DNA of 64,000 bases from positions 40,109 through 104,108 of the forward strand of contig NZ_FRCF01000008.1 in NCBI RefSeq assembly GCF_900142805.1, in the 5' to 3' direction. The stretch is from Lacicoccus alkaliphilus DSM 16010 (GTDB lineage: Bacteria; Bacillota; Bacilli; Staphylococcales; Salinicoccaceae). The position numbers and the translations under genes are program-made. Below the pieces are notes generated by a model that searched no databases, was not told where the DNA came from, and saw only the letters and a program-made list of their open reading frames with translations. Positions 35,733-44,181 of this stretch are shown here, piece by piece; positions within the stretch are counted from its first letter, which is position 1, and the number at the start of each line of letters is the position of its first letter.

Positions 35733-35825
35733 ATCCATATGTAAAATAGGCGGTAAAGATGAGGGATATCTCTGATGGAGATGGATTGAACTATTTCAAA
35801 AATTTTCTTAACCGCAGACAAAAAA

Positions 35826-35866
35826 TCCCGGGCTTACAGAGTCATTAATCATCCGCATGCCCGGGA
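35826..35866 (-). terminator. Intrinsic terminator of the second solute-binding protein gene
   Basis: TCCCGGGC and GCCCGGGA form an 8-bp stem with a long loop. On the minus strand it is followed by TTTTTTG. Confidence 0.65.
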
Positions 35867-35902
35867 GGCTGCAAATCTGTACACATCCTTAGATGTACAC
35901 CA

Positions 35903-37576
35903 CTAGTTTGTGATGGTGACATCACGGAAATCCGGTCTGTTGAAATGGTCGATGTATAAACCTTCCACTCCTTCACCGTATGCATTCATGCTCTCAGTTT
36001 CCCTGAAATAAATCATCGGTGCTTCATCTTCCAATATGGCCTGTGCCTCTTTATAAATTTCTTCACGCTCTTCATCGGAAGTTGCTTCCCTGCCTTCTTG
36101 GAGCAGCTGATCAAATCCTTCATCATCAAAGAAAGTCCGGTTACCCTGAGTGCCTTTCATGGAAGAATGGAAAACATCCCATAACATCTGATCCGGGTCT
36201 CCTGTAGAATTCGGTGCACCTTGTATGAATATATCGTGCTCACCCTGTCCTGCTTTTTCAAGGAAGGCACCCCACTCCAACTGCTCTACATTCGCTTTCA
36301 CATTGATTTCTTCAAGAGCTTCCTGCAGATAAACAGCTACGTTGATCCTTTCATCATCATCATTCGTCAATATTGATATTTCGAAGCCGTCTTCGTACCC
36401 TGCTTCCTCCATCAGTTCCTGCGCTCTTTCCACATCATAAGGGTAGCCTTCCAAACTTTCATCGTACCCCAGCAGCTCGGATGTCACGATACCCTTCGGC
36501 AACTTGCCCGAACCGCTGTAGATGCCGTCAATGATTTCCTGTCTGTCCACCAGATGGGAAATTGCCTGTCTGACACGTTTGTCATCCATAGGTTCGCTCT
36601 CGGTGTTGAAACCTATATACTGGACTGCCATATTGTAGAGTGTGTAAGGCTCCATCACTTCACTTTGCTCAATCTGTGAGAGATGGCTGCCTTCGTAACC
36701 CATTATCATATGGGAATTCCCTGTTTCAAGGTCTGCGATACGTGAGTTTGTTTCGGTGATTATCTTAAAAGTCACGGTATCCAGATTCATCGGCTCTCCC
36801 CAATAGTCATCGAATTTTTCAACGACAGTTTTTTCACCAGGTGACCTTGATGAAAAGGCAGCATAGTTGGTACCTGTCGGATTACTTTCCACAACTTCAC
36901 CGATATAGTTGAAAATGTCATCTGCTATATTGGTATGCTCCTCATCGCTTCCTTGCCTTAAATCATAATATTCAGCAGCAGACATTTCATGCCCCGCACT
37001 CTCCAGTGCATTTTCATAATCTTCATCTATGACAGCCTTACTGATCATCCCGCCGCCATTATGAGTCAAATGGTTCAGGAAAGGAGCAAAAGGGTATTCT
37101 GTTATAATTTCCACAGTGTAATCGTCGATGACGTTCACTTCCTCAATCATTTCGAAAATATTCAGCCGGGGTGATGCTGTGGCGGGGTCAGTGACCCTTT
37201 CAAGGTTTGCTTTGACGACTTCTGCATTGAATTCACTGCCGTCATGAAACACAACATCGTTTCTCAAACTAAATCGCCAAGTCACCTCATCCACCTGCTC
37301 ATACTCTTCTGCAAGCAACGGGGTTATAGCCATGTTTTCATCATGTTTGACGAGCCCCTCATAAATAGTATTCCTCACCTGGTCAGAATAGAGGTCGTTA
37401 TTGCCATGCGGGTCCATGGAGACTGCGTCAGTACCAGTGGAAACAATGAAATCCCCACCTTCTGAAACCGTATCTTCTGCCGCTTCTGTACTTCCATCAA
37501 TTGCCTGGTCATTGGTACAAGCAGTCAGTATGCCCGCCATTACCACCATGATGATGATATAATATTTTCCATTCAC
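35903..37576 (-). CDS. ABC transporter solute-binding lipoprotein, family 5 (second copy)
   Basis: A 557-residue SBP_bac_5 lipoprotein with a signal ending LTAC (Cys near 20). Landmarks are SLRNDVVFHDGSEFNAEVV, SHLVDRQEIIDGI and ELLGYDESL. It contains an extra acidic insert around residues 195-230 (RQGSDEEHTNIADDIFNYIG) before the VESNPTGTNYAAF strand. That insert is absent from the first copy at 6.6 kb, and the two share only general family features. Again no permease or ATPase genes flank it. A peptide, glutathione or metal-chelate ligand is possible. Confidence 0.88.
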   Translation of the reverse strand: MNGKYYIIIMVVMAGILTACTNDQAIDGSTEAAEDTVSEGGDFIVSTGTDAVSMDPHGNNDLYSDQVRNTIYEGLVKHDENMAITPLLAEEYEQVDEVTWRFSLRNDVVFHDGSEFNAEVVKANLERVTDPATASPRLNIFEMIEEVNVIDDYTVEIITEYPFAPFLNHLTHNGGGMISKAVIDEDYENALESAGHEMSAAEYYDLRQGSDEEHTNIADDIFNYIGEVVESNPTGTNYAAFSSRSPGEKTVVEKFDDYWGEPMNLDTVTFKIITETNSRIADLETGNSHMIMGYEGSHLSQIEQSEVMEPYTLYNMAVQYIGFNTESEPMDDKRVRQAISHLVDRQEIIDGIYSGSGKLPKGIVTSELLGYDESLEGYPYDVERAQELMEEAGYEDGFEISILTNDDDERINVAVYLQEALEEINVKANVEQLEWGAFLEKAGQGEHDIFIQGAPNSTGDPDQMLWDVFHSSMKGTQGNRTFFDDEGFDQLLQEGREATSDEEREEIYKEAQAILEDEAPMIYFRETESMNAYGEGVEGLYIDHFNRPDFRDVTITN

Positions 37577-37952
37577 TATGTATCTTCACCCTTCTTTTTA
37601 ATTCATATAATAAAACTATGACATTAAAACCTATTTTAACACTAGGATTTACAAGGGTTCAACCTTGATTACTTTTATTTTCCTATGATTTTCAATAAGA
37701 ATTCACCCTGGCAAACATAAGGGCGAATAAAACCAGTGTTTCTCATATATGTTATGCGTTTGACTCAGGCAGCAGGTCATGTCTTTATTCAAGAGATTCC
37801 CCCATGCCCCCGGTTCTCTTCACTTGAAATTAATCCGCTTCATGAAGTAAACTTAAGTACACGCTGCGGGATTTCCTCGGAAAGCATGCGGTTCAAGGGA
37901 AATGAATATTATTCAAAAACATATAAAAGACGGGGCACTGACTCCCGGTCCA

Positions 37953-38011
37953 TAAATCAACTGTGTTTCTTCTCGAATGATGAAATGCAGTTGATTTATT
38001 TTTATCGAGAA
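37953..38011 (+). promoter_or_regulatory. Attenuator-like leader hairpin before the CAP-domain gene
   Basis: An 11-bp perfect stem (TAAATCAACTG 37953-37963, CAGTTGATTTA 37988-37998) is followed by TTTTTAT, an intrinsic-terminator shape, ending ten bases before the ribosome site. A competing pairing, TTCTCGA (37970-37976) with TCGAGAA (38005-38011), would break it and cover part of the ribosome site. No plus-strand gene lies upstream in 37577-37952, so a leader attenuator is a reasonable reading. The rest of that stretch shows nothing I can name. Confidence 0.5.
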
Positions 38012-38013
38012 AG

Positions 38014-39159
38014 GTGGTGGTTGAAATTTTCAAACGTTTATTTTTTATCTTGCTGCTCATAGCCGGAGGGATTCTCACAAAGCCGTATTGGGAGGAACCC
38101 GTTCGTGAAAACACGCCGAAGCAGCTGTCGGAAGCATTCGATACGGCAGGCGACTTCACCAGCAGTATGATTGAAGACATCGATTTTGACGCCCTGAGGC
38201 AGCAGGCGTCTTCACTCATCTCCTCCTTTACGGAGGCTGAAATTGAAACCGCCGCAGAAGAAGCCGAAACGCCGGCACTCTCGGTTCCGGAGGCGCAGTT
38301 CTTTTCCATAGGCAATATCGAACTTGGAGATACACGGGAGACCGTCGAAGAAATGTACGGCGCACCGGAGCGTGAAAGCGCAAACGAATACGGCGTGGAG
38401 TGGGCCGCCTATCATGAAAGCTATCAGAACTTCATGAAGGTCGCATATGATGAAGAGGATATGGTACGCGGGCTTTACACCAACCAGGATATGCTTTCTT
38501 CACGGTCGGATATATCGCTCGGAACCTCACAGGAGACGGTGAACGAAATAATGGGCGAACCCGAGGAAACCCTTCAAAGCGGCCCTCATATCTATCAGAT
38601 TAATGATGAAAGCGCCTATGATCTTTACGTGCTGGAGGGCGTGCATGCCACCCTCTTTTATGACGTCCATCAGGAAGATCAGGTGGCCGCCGTCCAGTTG
38701 ATCGATGAAGGGCTTGAACGCTCGAAAGATGGACTATTTGCGCCCGGCAGTGAAGCATTGGCCGAAGGTCTGGAATACCAGCTGTTCGATTTGACGAACG
38801 CCGCACGTGTGAAGCACGATTTGACGCCCCTCGAATGGCATGAGGCGGTCAGCGTGACAGCAAGGGCACACAGTACGGATATGGCTGAGAACGACTATTT
38901 CAGCCACCAGAATCAGGATGGACAGTCCCCATTCGACCGGATGGCGGAAGATGACATTTCATTCAGCACCGCAGGTGAAAATCTCGCCGCCGGACAACCC
39001 AGCAGCATTTTTGCGCATCAGGGACTGATGAATTCCGAAGGACATCGTAAGAATATACTGCAAACCAGGTTCGAGGAGCTGGGCGTCGGCGTCGCCTTCA
39101 ATGAAAACGACCAGCCGTTCTATACGGAGAAATTCCTGACCCGTTCGTGGTTCAATTGA
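38014..39159 (+). CDS. CAP/SCP-domain extracellular protein (YkwD-like) with CAP-associated N domain
   Basis: About 381 residues. One N-terminal hydrophobic segment (FFILLLIAGGIL) acts as signal or anchor. It is followed by a linker, a CAP-associated domain of two similar halves (IELGDTRETVEEMYGAPE and ISLGTSQETVNEIMGEPE, about 95-245) and a C-terminal CAP domain (about 255-381). The CAP domain shows LTNAARVKHDLTPLEW, AHSTDMAENDYFSHQNQDG and SEGHRKNILQTRFEELGVG. Bacterial CAP proteins are surface or secreted, with unclear activity. The start is unsure: GTG 38014 or 38017 overlap the AGGTGG site, and no ATG is in frame nearby. Confidence 0.85.
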   Translation: MVVEIFKRLFFILLLIAGGILTKPYWEEPVRENTPKQLSEAFDTAGDFTSSMIEDIDFDALRQQASSLISSFTEAEIETAAEEAETPALSVPEAQFFSIGNIELGDTRETVEEMYGAPERESANEYGVEWAAYHESYQNFMKVAYDEEDMVRGLYTNQDMLSSRSDISLGTSQETVNEIMGEPEETLQSGPHIYQINDESAYDLYVLEGVHATLFYDVHQEDQVAAVQLIDEGLERSKDGLFAPGSEALAEGLEYQLFDLTNAARVKHDLTPLEWHEAVSVTARAHSTDMAENDYFSHQNQDGQSPFDRMAEDDISFSTAGENLAAGQPSSIFAHQGLMNSEGHRKNILQTRFEELGVGVAFNENDQPFYTEKFLTRSWFN

Positions 39160-39256
39160 TTGGAAAAGAGTTTGTGATTTGATCCTCCACGGCTCCAAAC
39201 CTTTTTAGTCAATGAAGAAAAGCAGATCCATCATCAGTGACAGCTGACCGAAATAT

Positions 39257-39290
39257 AAAAAACATGCCGCTGGAAATATCCTGTGGCATG
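39257..39290 (-). terminator. Intrinsic terminator of the cardiolipin synthase gene
   Basis: CATGCC and GGCATG enclose an inner CAGG/CCAG-type pairing. The minus strand continues with TTTTTTAT. Confidence 0.7.
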
Positions 39291-39309
39291 CTTCATTTCA
39301 TCTACATCA

Positions 39310-40830
39310 TTATAAAATAGGTGAAATCAGGTTCGCAAACACTTCTTTCACCTTGATCCAGTGACTCCTCGATTCATATTTCTCCTTCGTCAGCAATGTG
39401 CTCGATTTGATGTCCTCCTCGAATGTATGACGCTGACGCACTGCCTCCCCCTCATCAAAGATGAATGCATTGACTTCAAAATTCAGGTAGAAACTCCTGA
39501 CATCAAAGTTGGTCGTCCCTATACTGACCATCTCATCATCTATCATTATCGTTTTAGCATGTAAAAAGCCTGTTTCATATATATAAACTTCCGCGCCCAG
39601 GTCGACGAGTTCACCGGCATTGGCATAAGTCGCCCAGTAGACGAATGGATGATCAGGGTGGTCCGGTATCATCAGATGGACTTTGACACCTCTTAAGATG
39701 GCAGATTTTATCGCTTCATATATCGATTGATCGGGAATGAAATACGGCGTTTGAATATACAATGATTCTTTTGCTCTGTTGATCATATCGAAATATCCGT
39801 TTTTAACTTGCTGAAACTCTTCATCAGGGCCGCTGGAAGCAATCTGCATGGCTACATCACCATCGTATGCCACTGACGGGAAGTAATGTTTCTCCCATGT
39901 CAGGTTATCCCGCTTGCTGTGGGAGTTCCAGTCAAGCATGAAACGGAGCTGGAGCAGCTTGACGGCATCCCCTTCGACCCTCAGATGTGTGTCGCGCCGG
40001 GGCGGGAGGTCCGCTTCATGCCACTCCCCTTTGTTTTTATCGAAGCCCACATATTCATCTCCGACGTTGAATCCGCCGACATAACCGGTGATTCCGTCGA
40101 TGACGACGATTTTACGATGATTCCTGTTATTGAGGCGTGGGTTGATGAGCGGCAGTATGCTCGGGAAGAAAGCGGCCACCCTGCCGCCCGCCTGCCTCAG
40201 TTCTTTGAAGTGGCGGTTGCTCAAGCTTCTTGAGCCGAGATCATCGTACAGGACCTTCACTGCAACGCCCTCTTTCTGCTTTTCGACGAGCGCATCATAA
40301 ATTTCCCTGCCGATGGTGTCCTTCTTGAAGATATAATATTGCAGGTGGATATGATCCTTGGCATTCCTGATATCCTGCAGCAAACAATCAAATTTTTCAC
40401 GTCCGTTGGTGAATGTTTCGACATTATTATTGTCCGTCAAAAATGTCAGATGGCTTTTCAGCATCATATGGATGAAAGGCCTGTGCTTTTCGGTCACCTC
40501 GTTTGGGAGTTCATGACCCCTGTCCTGCAACTCCTCGAGCTGTTCATTAACGATGCTCTCAAGCCTCGCCTGCTCTTCTTCATCCATCTGGAACAAGTTC
40601 TGCCTGTAGATTGTGCGGCCGAACAGCATATATAATATGAAACCAACGATTGGGATGAAGAGAAGGATCAGGAGCCATGCCCACACGCTCTGCGGACTCC
40701 TTCGCCTTTCAAGGAAAATCAGGCTGATTGCGAAGAGAAGGTTGATGAGGAAGAGGGCGATCAGGATGATATCCAATAATAGATATGCATTCATATAATT
40801 CGGCAGATCATCAAGCAGCGGCCAAGACAT
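39310..40830 (-). CDS. cls: Cardiolipin synthase
   Basis: A 506-residue bacterial cardiolipin synthase that condenses two phosphatidylglycerols into cardiolipin plus glycerol. An N-terminal PLDc_N part with two membrane helices (about 12-75) precedes two phospholipase-D domains. The first HKD motif is in NHRKIVVIDG with GYVGGFN, and the second is HAKTIMIDDEMVSIGTTNFDVRS-like near residue 422. IQTPYFIPDQS lies between them. Length is typical. Cardiolipin synthases are often salt-responsive, but nothing in the upstream 264 bases shows a recognisable regulator site. Confidence 0.95.
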   Translation of the reverse strand: MSWPLLDDLPNYMNAYLLLDIILIALFLINLLFAISLIFLERRRSPQSVWAWLLILLFIPIVGFILYMLFGRTIYRQNLFQMDEEEQARLESIVNEQLEELQDRGHELPNEVTEKHRPFIHMMLKSHLTFLTDNNNVETFTNGREKFDCLLQDIRNAKDHIHLQYYIFKKDTIGREIYDALVEKQKEGVAVKVLYDDLGSRSLSNRHFKELRQAGGRVAAFFPSILPLINPRLNNRNHRKIVVIDGITGYVGGFNVGDEYVGFDKNKGEWHEADLPPRRDTHLRVEGDAVKLLQLRFMLDWNSHSKRDNLTWEKHYFPSVAYDGDVAMQIASSGPDEEFQQVKNGYFDMINRAKESLYIQTPYFIPDQSIYEAIKSAILRGVKVHLMIPDHPDHPFVYWATYANAGELVDLGAEVYIYETGFLHAKTIMIDDEMVSIGTTNFDVRSFYLNFEVNAFIFDEGEAVRQRHTFEEDIKSSTLLTKEKYESRSHWIKVKEVFANLISPIL

Positions 40831-41097
40831 ACCCTCTCTCCTCCTTAAGGCTGATTATGTAGATGAGATACATATTCCCTCCACATCATCAGACCAAACG
40901 TTCATGACATTATCAATAACCATTTGAGAAAAGGAGGTCGGACACGGGGGAATAATACTGCAGCACCGAGTCAGGGCGTTTACGAGAATGCTTGAAAGGA
41001 TTAAACCATCATGTCCATTTTAAAATATTTTTAATATTCAATATTCCGTGTTATCATTAGTGTGATATTACCCTTTTATTGAGAGGAGGCTGCTTTG

Positions 41098-41841
41098 ATG
41101 AAGAAAAGGATTTGGCTGGGTTCACTTTTAGCTGCAGGCGCATTGATGATTACAGGGTTGGATGATGCGGCACAAGCGTACGAGGAAGAAGGCGCAAAAA
41201 CGCTCTGGGGTGAAATACTCCCTGCCGAAACGGATCCGGATGGTGACGGCTGGGCAAATATGGGATTTGATCCGACATGGATGTCCCAGGAAGCACAGAA
41301 TGAAATCAACCAGCTGGCTTATGACAAGGATTTCGGCGATTTGTCACAGGTTGCGTTCAATGAAGCTGTCGCAGTGATATGGCAAAGAGAAGAAGCACAT
41401 ATGGCAGGTCAATACGACGGTCATTACGAGTACTCAGACGACTATTATTACGATGATTATTACTACGGCTATGAAGACGGTTACTACGACGGTTATCATG
41501 ACGGCTATTACGATGGATACCACGATGGATATCATGACCATCATTATTACGATGTCCACTATTATGATCATTATTACTATGATTATTATTACTATGATCA
41601 TCATTACTACGACCACCATGACTATGGGGACAAAGTATGGCATGATGAAATCCATCCTTTGAATGTTGATATTTCATATGACAACCTGGCTTATCTCGCA
41701 ATGCATGAACCTGAAACATTGAATTCGGGACCGTTGAATGCACACCCTTACGAGCACTATTTCATCCATGAAGGTTATGAATACCACTTCATGTTCGATG
41801 GTGTCTGCTGGATCTGGTCGTATGCACCCGTAGGACATTAA
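41098..41841 (+). CDS. Secreted protein with a Tyr/Asp/His-rich central tract
   Basis: A 247-residue protein of no family I recognise. A Sec signal peptide (KKRIWLGSLLAAGALMITG, probable cleavage near AQAYE) is followed by a short acidic domain (about 28-105, with DPDGDGWANMGFDPTW). A tract of about 70 residues made almost wholly of Tyr, Asp, His and Gly comes next, then a C-terminal part (about 185-247) with aromatic residues and EHYFIHEGYEYHF. The ATG at 41098 follows GAGAGGAGG at eight bases. The tract could bind metal ions or act as a redox-active, sticky surface segment; this is speculation. Confidence 0.75.
   Translation: MKKRIWLGSLLAAGALMITGLDDAAQAYEEEGAKTLWGEILPAETDPDGDGWANMGFDPTWMSQEAQNEINQLAYDKDFGDLSQVAFNEAVAVIWQREEAHMAGQYDGHYEYSDDYYYDDYYYGYEDGYYDGYHDGYYDGYHDGYHDHHYYDVHYYDHYYYDYYYYDHHYYDHHDYGDKVWHDEIHPLNVDISYDNLAYLAMHEPETLNSGPLNAHPYEHYFIHEGYEYHFMFDGVCWIWSYAPVGH
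41413..41624 (+). repeat. In-frame low-complexity repeat encoding Tyr/Asp/His/Gly
   Basis: Degenerate TAC/TAT-GAC/GAT-GGT/CAT units, first as YYDGYHDG-type repeats (41476-41545) and then as YYDHHYYD-type repeats. The copies vary in third positions, so the tract is old or selected rather than a recent slippage expansion. Confidence 0.8.
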
Positions 41842-42039
41842 ACAGATGACGAATTAAATTAATTTCATAATCAGAAATAAGGCATGCTGCAGTCATCACC
41901 TGCATCATGTCTTATTCATTTTTCTTTCAGCCAGCCCAATCATGACACCTCCCGCTTCAGTCTCCCACCCCCTAATGGTACAATGACAAAGTGAATGTAT
42001 TTGTATTCTACATATAAAGAAAACTGAAGGAATGATTAG

Positions 42040-43275
42040 ATGGTGCGAGTTGTAGTGACAGGCATGGGGGCCGTCACACCGATCGGCAATAACCTTGCAG
42101 ACATGTGGGCGAACATCCGGGCCGGCAGACACGGCATCGGTCCGGCAACTAAAGTGAATCCTGATGATTACAGGACACCGGTGGCCGCAGAAGTGAAAGA
42201 TTTCGACCCGTCAATGGTGATGGACAGGCGGGAAGCCAAAAGAATGGATTTGTTTGCACAATATGCGGTTGCAGCAGCAGATGAAGCCTTCAAAATGAGC
42301 GGTTTCGTAATAAACGGGGGAAATCAATTCGATGCCGGCGTCATCGTCGGTTCCGGCAGCGGCGGGTATATGGCCATGGAGGATAATGTCATAAGGCTCC
42401 ATGAAAAAGGCCCGAACAAAGTGGAGCCCCTCTTCCATATCAAGACTCCCGTGAATATGGCAGCGGCGAACATCGCCATGCGGTTCGGCATGAAAGGTGA
42501 CTCGATGTCCGTCTCCTCCGCCTGCGCAAGCGGCAGCCAGTCGATCGGGGAAGCTTTCATGAAGATCGGTCAGGGCCAGCTTACAGCATGCCTTGCGGGC
42601 GGTGCTGAAGCGACTTTGAATGACTCGACATTCAGCGGATTTTCAGTCCTGAAAGCCATGTCCAAACAGTCTGATCCCGACAAGGCCTCACGGCCGTTCG
42701 ACAAGGCACGCGACGGATTTGTCCCGGGTGAAGGTGCAGGCATATTGATGCTTGAATCATTGGAATCCGCACAGGCAAGGGGGGCAACGATTTATGCAGA
42801 AATCTCCGGCTATGGTGCGACCACAGATGCACATCATGTCACCGCCCCGCTTCCTGACGGACATGCAGCAGGCACAGCCATGAAAAAGGCGATGCGCATG
42901 GGGGGAATCAATCCCGGAGAGGTGACGTACATCAATGCCCATGGCACAAGCACACCCGCAAATGATACAAGCGAAACAGAGGCCATCAAACATGCTTTGG
43001 GCGAATCTGCTTACAACACACCTGTTTCAAGCACGAAAAGCTACTTCGGTCATATGTTCGGCGCTGCCGGCAGCACTGAAGCGATCGTCTGCATTCAAGC
43101 GCTCCGGGAGGGCTTCATCCCCCCGACACTGAACCTGAGAAACAGGGACCCCGAATGCGACCTTGATTATGTACCTTCAACAGGCAGGCAGCAGCCGGTT
43201 GAATACGCCTTATCCAATTCGATGGGGTTCGGCGGCCACAACAGCTCACTGCTGATCAAGCGGTGGGATGAATAA
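42040..43275 (+). CDS. fabF: Beta-ketoacyl-ACP synthase II-like (FabF family)
   Basis: A 411-residue condensing enzyme with the full Cys-His-His set: SSACASGSQSIG (catalytic Cys near 163), NAHGTSTPANDTSE (His near 302) and KSYFGHMFGAAGSTE (Lys and His near 336-341). The GMGAVTPIGNN opening and the GFGGHNSSLL ending are typical. It extends acyl-ACP chains. The usual fabF partner fabH is absent; instead DegV-type and PlsX-type genes follow, so this may be a paralogue serving a special acyl pool. An AAGGAA site precedes the ATG. Confidence 0.9.
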   Translation: MVRVVVTGMGAVTPIGNNLADMWANIRAGRHGIGPATKVNPDDYRTPVAAEVKDFDPSMVMDRREAKRMDLFAQYAVAAADEAFKMSGFVINGGNQFDAGVIVGSGSGGYMAMEDNVIRLHEKGPNKVEPLFHIKTPVNMAAANIAMRFGMKGDSMSVSSACASGSQSIGEAFMKIGQGQLTACLAGGAEATLNDSTFSGFSVLKAMSKQSDPDKASRPFDKARDGFVPGEGAGILMLESLESAQARGATIYAEISGYGATTDAHHVTAPLPDGHAAGTAMKKAMRMGGINPGEVTYINAHGTSTPANDTSETEAIKHALGESAYNTPVSSTKSYFGHMFGAAGSTEAIVCIQALREGFIPPTLNLRNRDPECDLDYVPSTGRQQPVEYALSNSMGFGGHNSSLLIKRWDE

Positions 43276-43302
43276 TATATTCAAACATCTGGAGGAACCA
43301 TT

Positions 43303-44181
43303 ATGAAAGCAGCAATACTATGTGACAGTTCAGCTTATCTCGCTTCACCTTTGACAGGCAGGGAGGATCTGTACCAGGTCGACTTTACGCTCGTCCTTCC
43401 AAATGATGAAGTGATCACCGAGTCGACAGATGAAACACACCTTGAAAATTTTTTCGATGAGTGGATGCAGGAAGGCACACCACAGCCCAAAACGGCGCAG
43501 CCCGGCATTCAGGATTATCATGACGCCTTCCGAAAAATCATCGCCGCAGGATACGACACCGTCTTCGGTGTATATTTAAGTTCGGGTGTGAGCGGCACAT
43601 TCCAGACCGCCCACGCCGTCGGACAGGAGTATGCCGACCAATTGAATATCATCAACTTTGATGCGGTCGGCCTGTCCGTGAATATGGAGCAGCTGATCCG
43701 GCAGCTCACCATCATGATCGATGCCGGAAAATCGGTTGAAGAGATTCAGGAAGCAGCCACCTGGCTGAATGCACAGAGCCGCTTTTTCATCGCTGTCGAA
43801 AAGCATGACAACCTGATCAAAGGCGGGCGGGGCGAATCTTTGAAAGAACTGGAAAATGATGCGTTCAAGACGCTCCCGGTTTTGGAGTACATACCGGAAG
43901 ATACACCGGTCCTTACGGAAACGTATCGTACGAGTAAACAACGGAATAAGAAGCTGGCAGAATTTGCAGCTGAGTACAGTGAAAAGTTCCCGGACCACAA
44001 GATCCAGATTGGCATCGGTCATACCCTTTCCGAAAATAAAGCGCTGAAGTTGAGAGAGGCCATCAGGGAACTGTTGCCTGGGCAGCCTGTTGAAATCCGT
44101 ATGATCGGCACAGCATTCTGTTCCCATCTCGGCAGAAATGCATTATCCTTCGGATTGATGCCCAAGTGCGGGGTGGAATAG
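43303..44181 (+). CDS. DegV-family fatty-acid-binding protein (FakB-like)
   Basis: A 292-residue DegV protein with the N-terminal lobe starting AAILCDSSAYL, the acyl-binding Ser/Thr motif GVSGTFQTA (near 93-101), and the C-terminal lobe with KGGRGESLKE and the GHTLSENKA segment. FakB proteins hold a fatty acid while FakA phosphorylates it, giving acyl-phosphate for PlsX/PlsY. No fakA is adjacent. It lies 27 bases after fabF behind GGAGG and touches the plsX-like gene. That supports a role in acyl-phosphate exchange. Confidence 0.9.
   Translation: MKAAILCDSSAYLASPLTGREDLYQVDFTLVLPNDEVITESTDETHLENFFDEWMQEGTPQPKTAQPGIQDYHDAFRKIIAAGYDTVFGVYLSSGVSGTFQTAHAVGQEYADQLNIINFDAVGLSVNMEQLIRQLTIMIDAGKSVEEIQEAATWLNAQSRFFIAVEKHDNLIKGGRGESLKELENDAFKTLPVLEYIPEDTPVLTETYRTSKQRNKKLAEFAAEYSEKFPDHKIQIGIGHTLSENKALKLREAIRELLPGQPVEIRMIGTAFCSHLGRNALSFGLMPKCGVE

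Noticed and set aside
37736..38062. A 108-codon plus-strand frame ahead of the CAP-domain gene
   Set aside because: It has no ribosome site, low-quality composition, and runs through the leader hairpin into the CAP gene in another frame.
41357..41743. Frames of 128 and 73 codons on the minus strand and one of 69 on the plus strand within the Tyr/Asp/His tract
   Set aside because: They are alternate readings of the low-complexity repeat (poly-Ile/Val/Met or Asn/His/Arg) without start signals.
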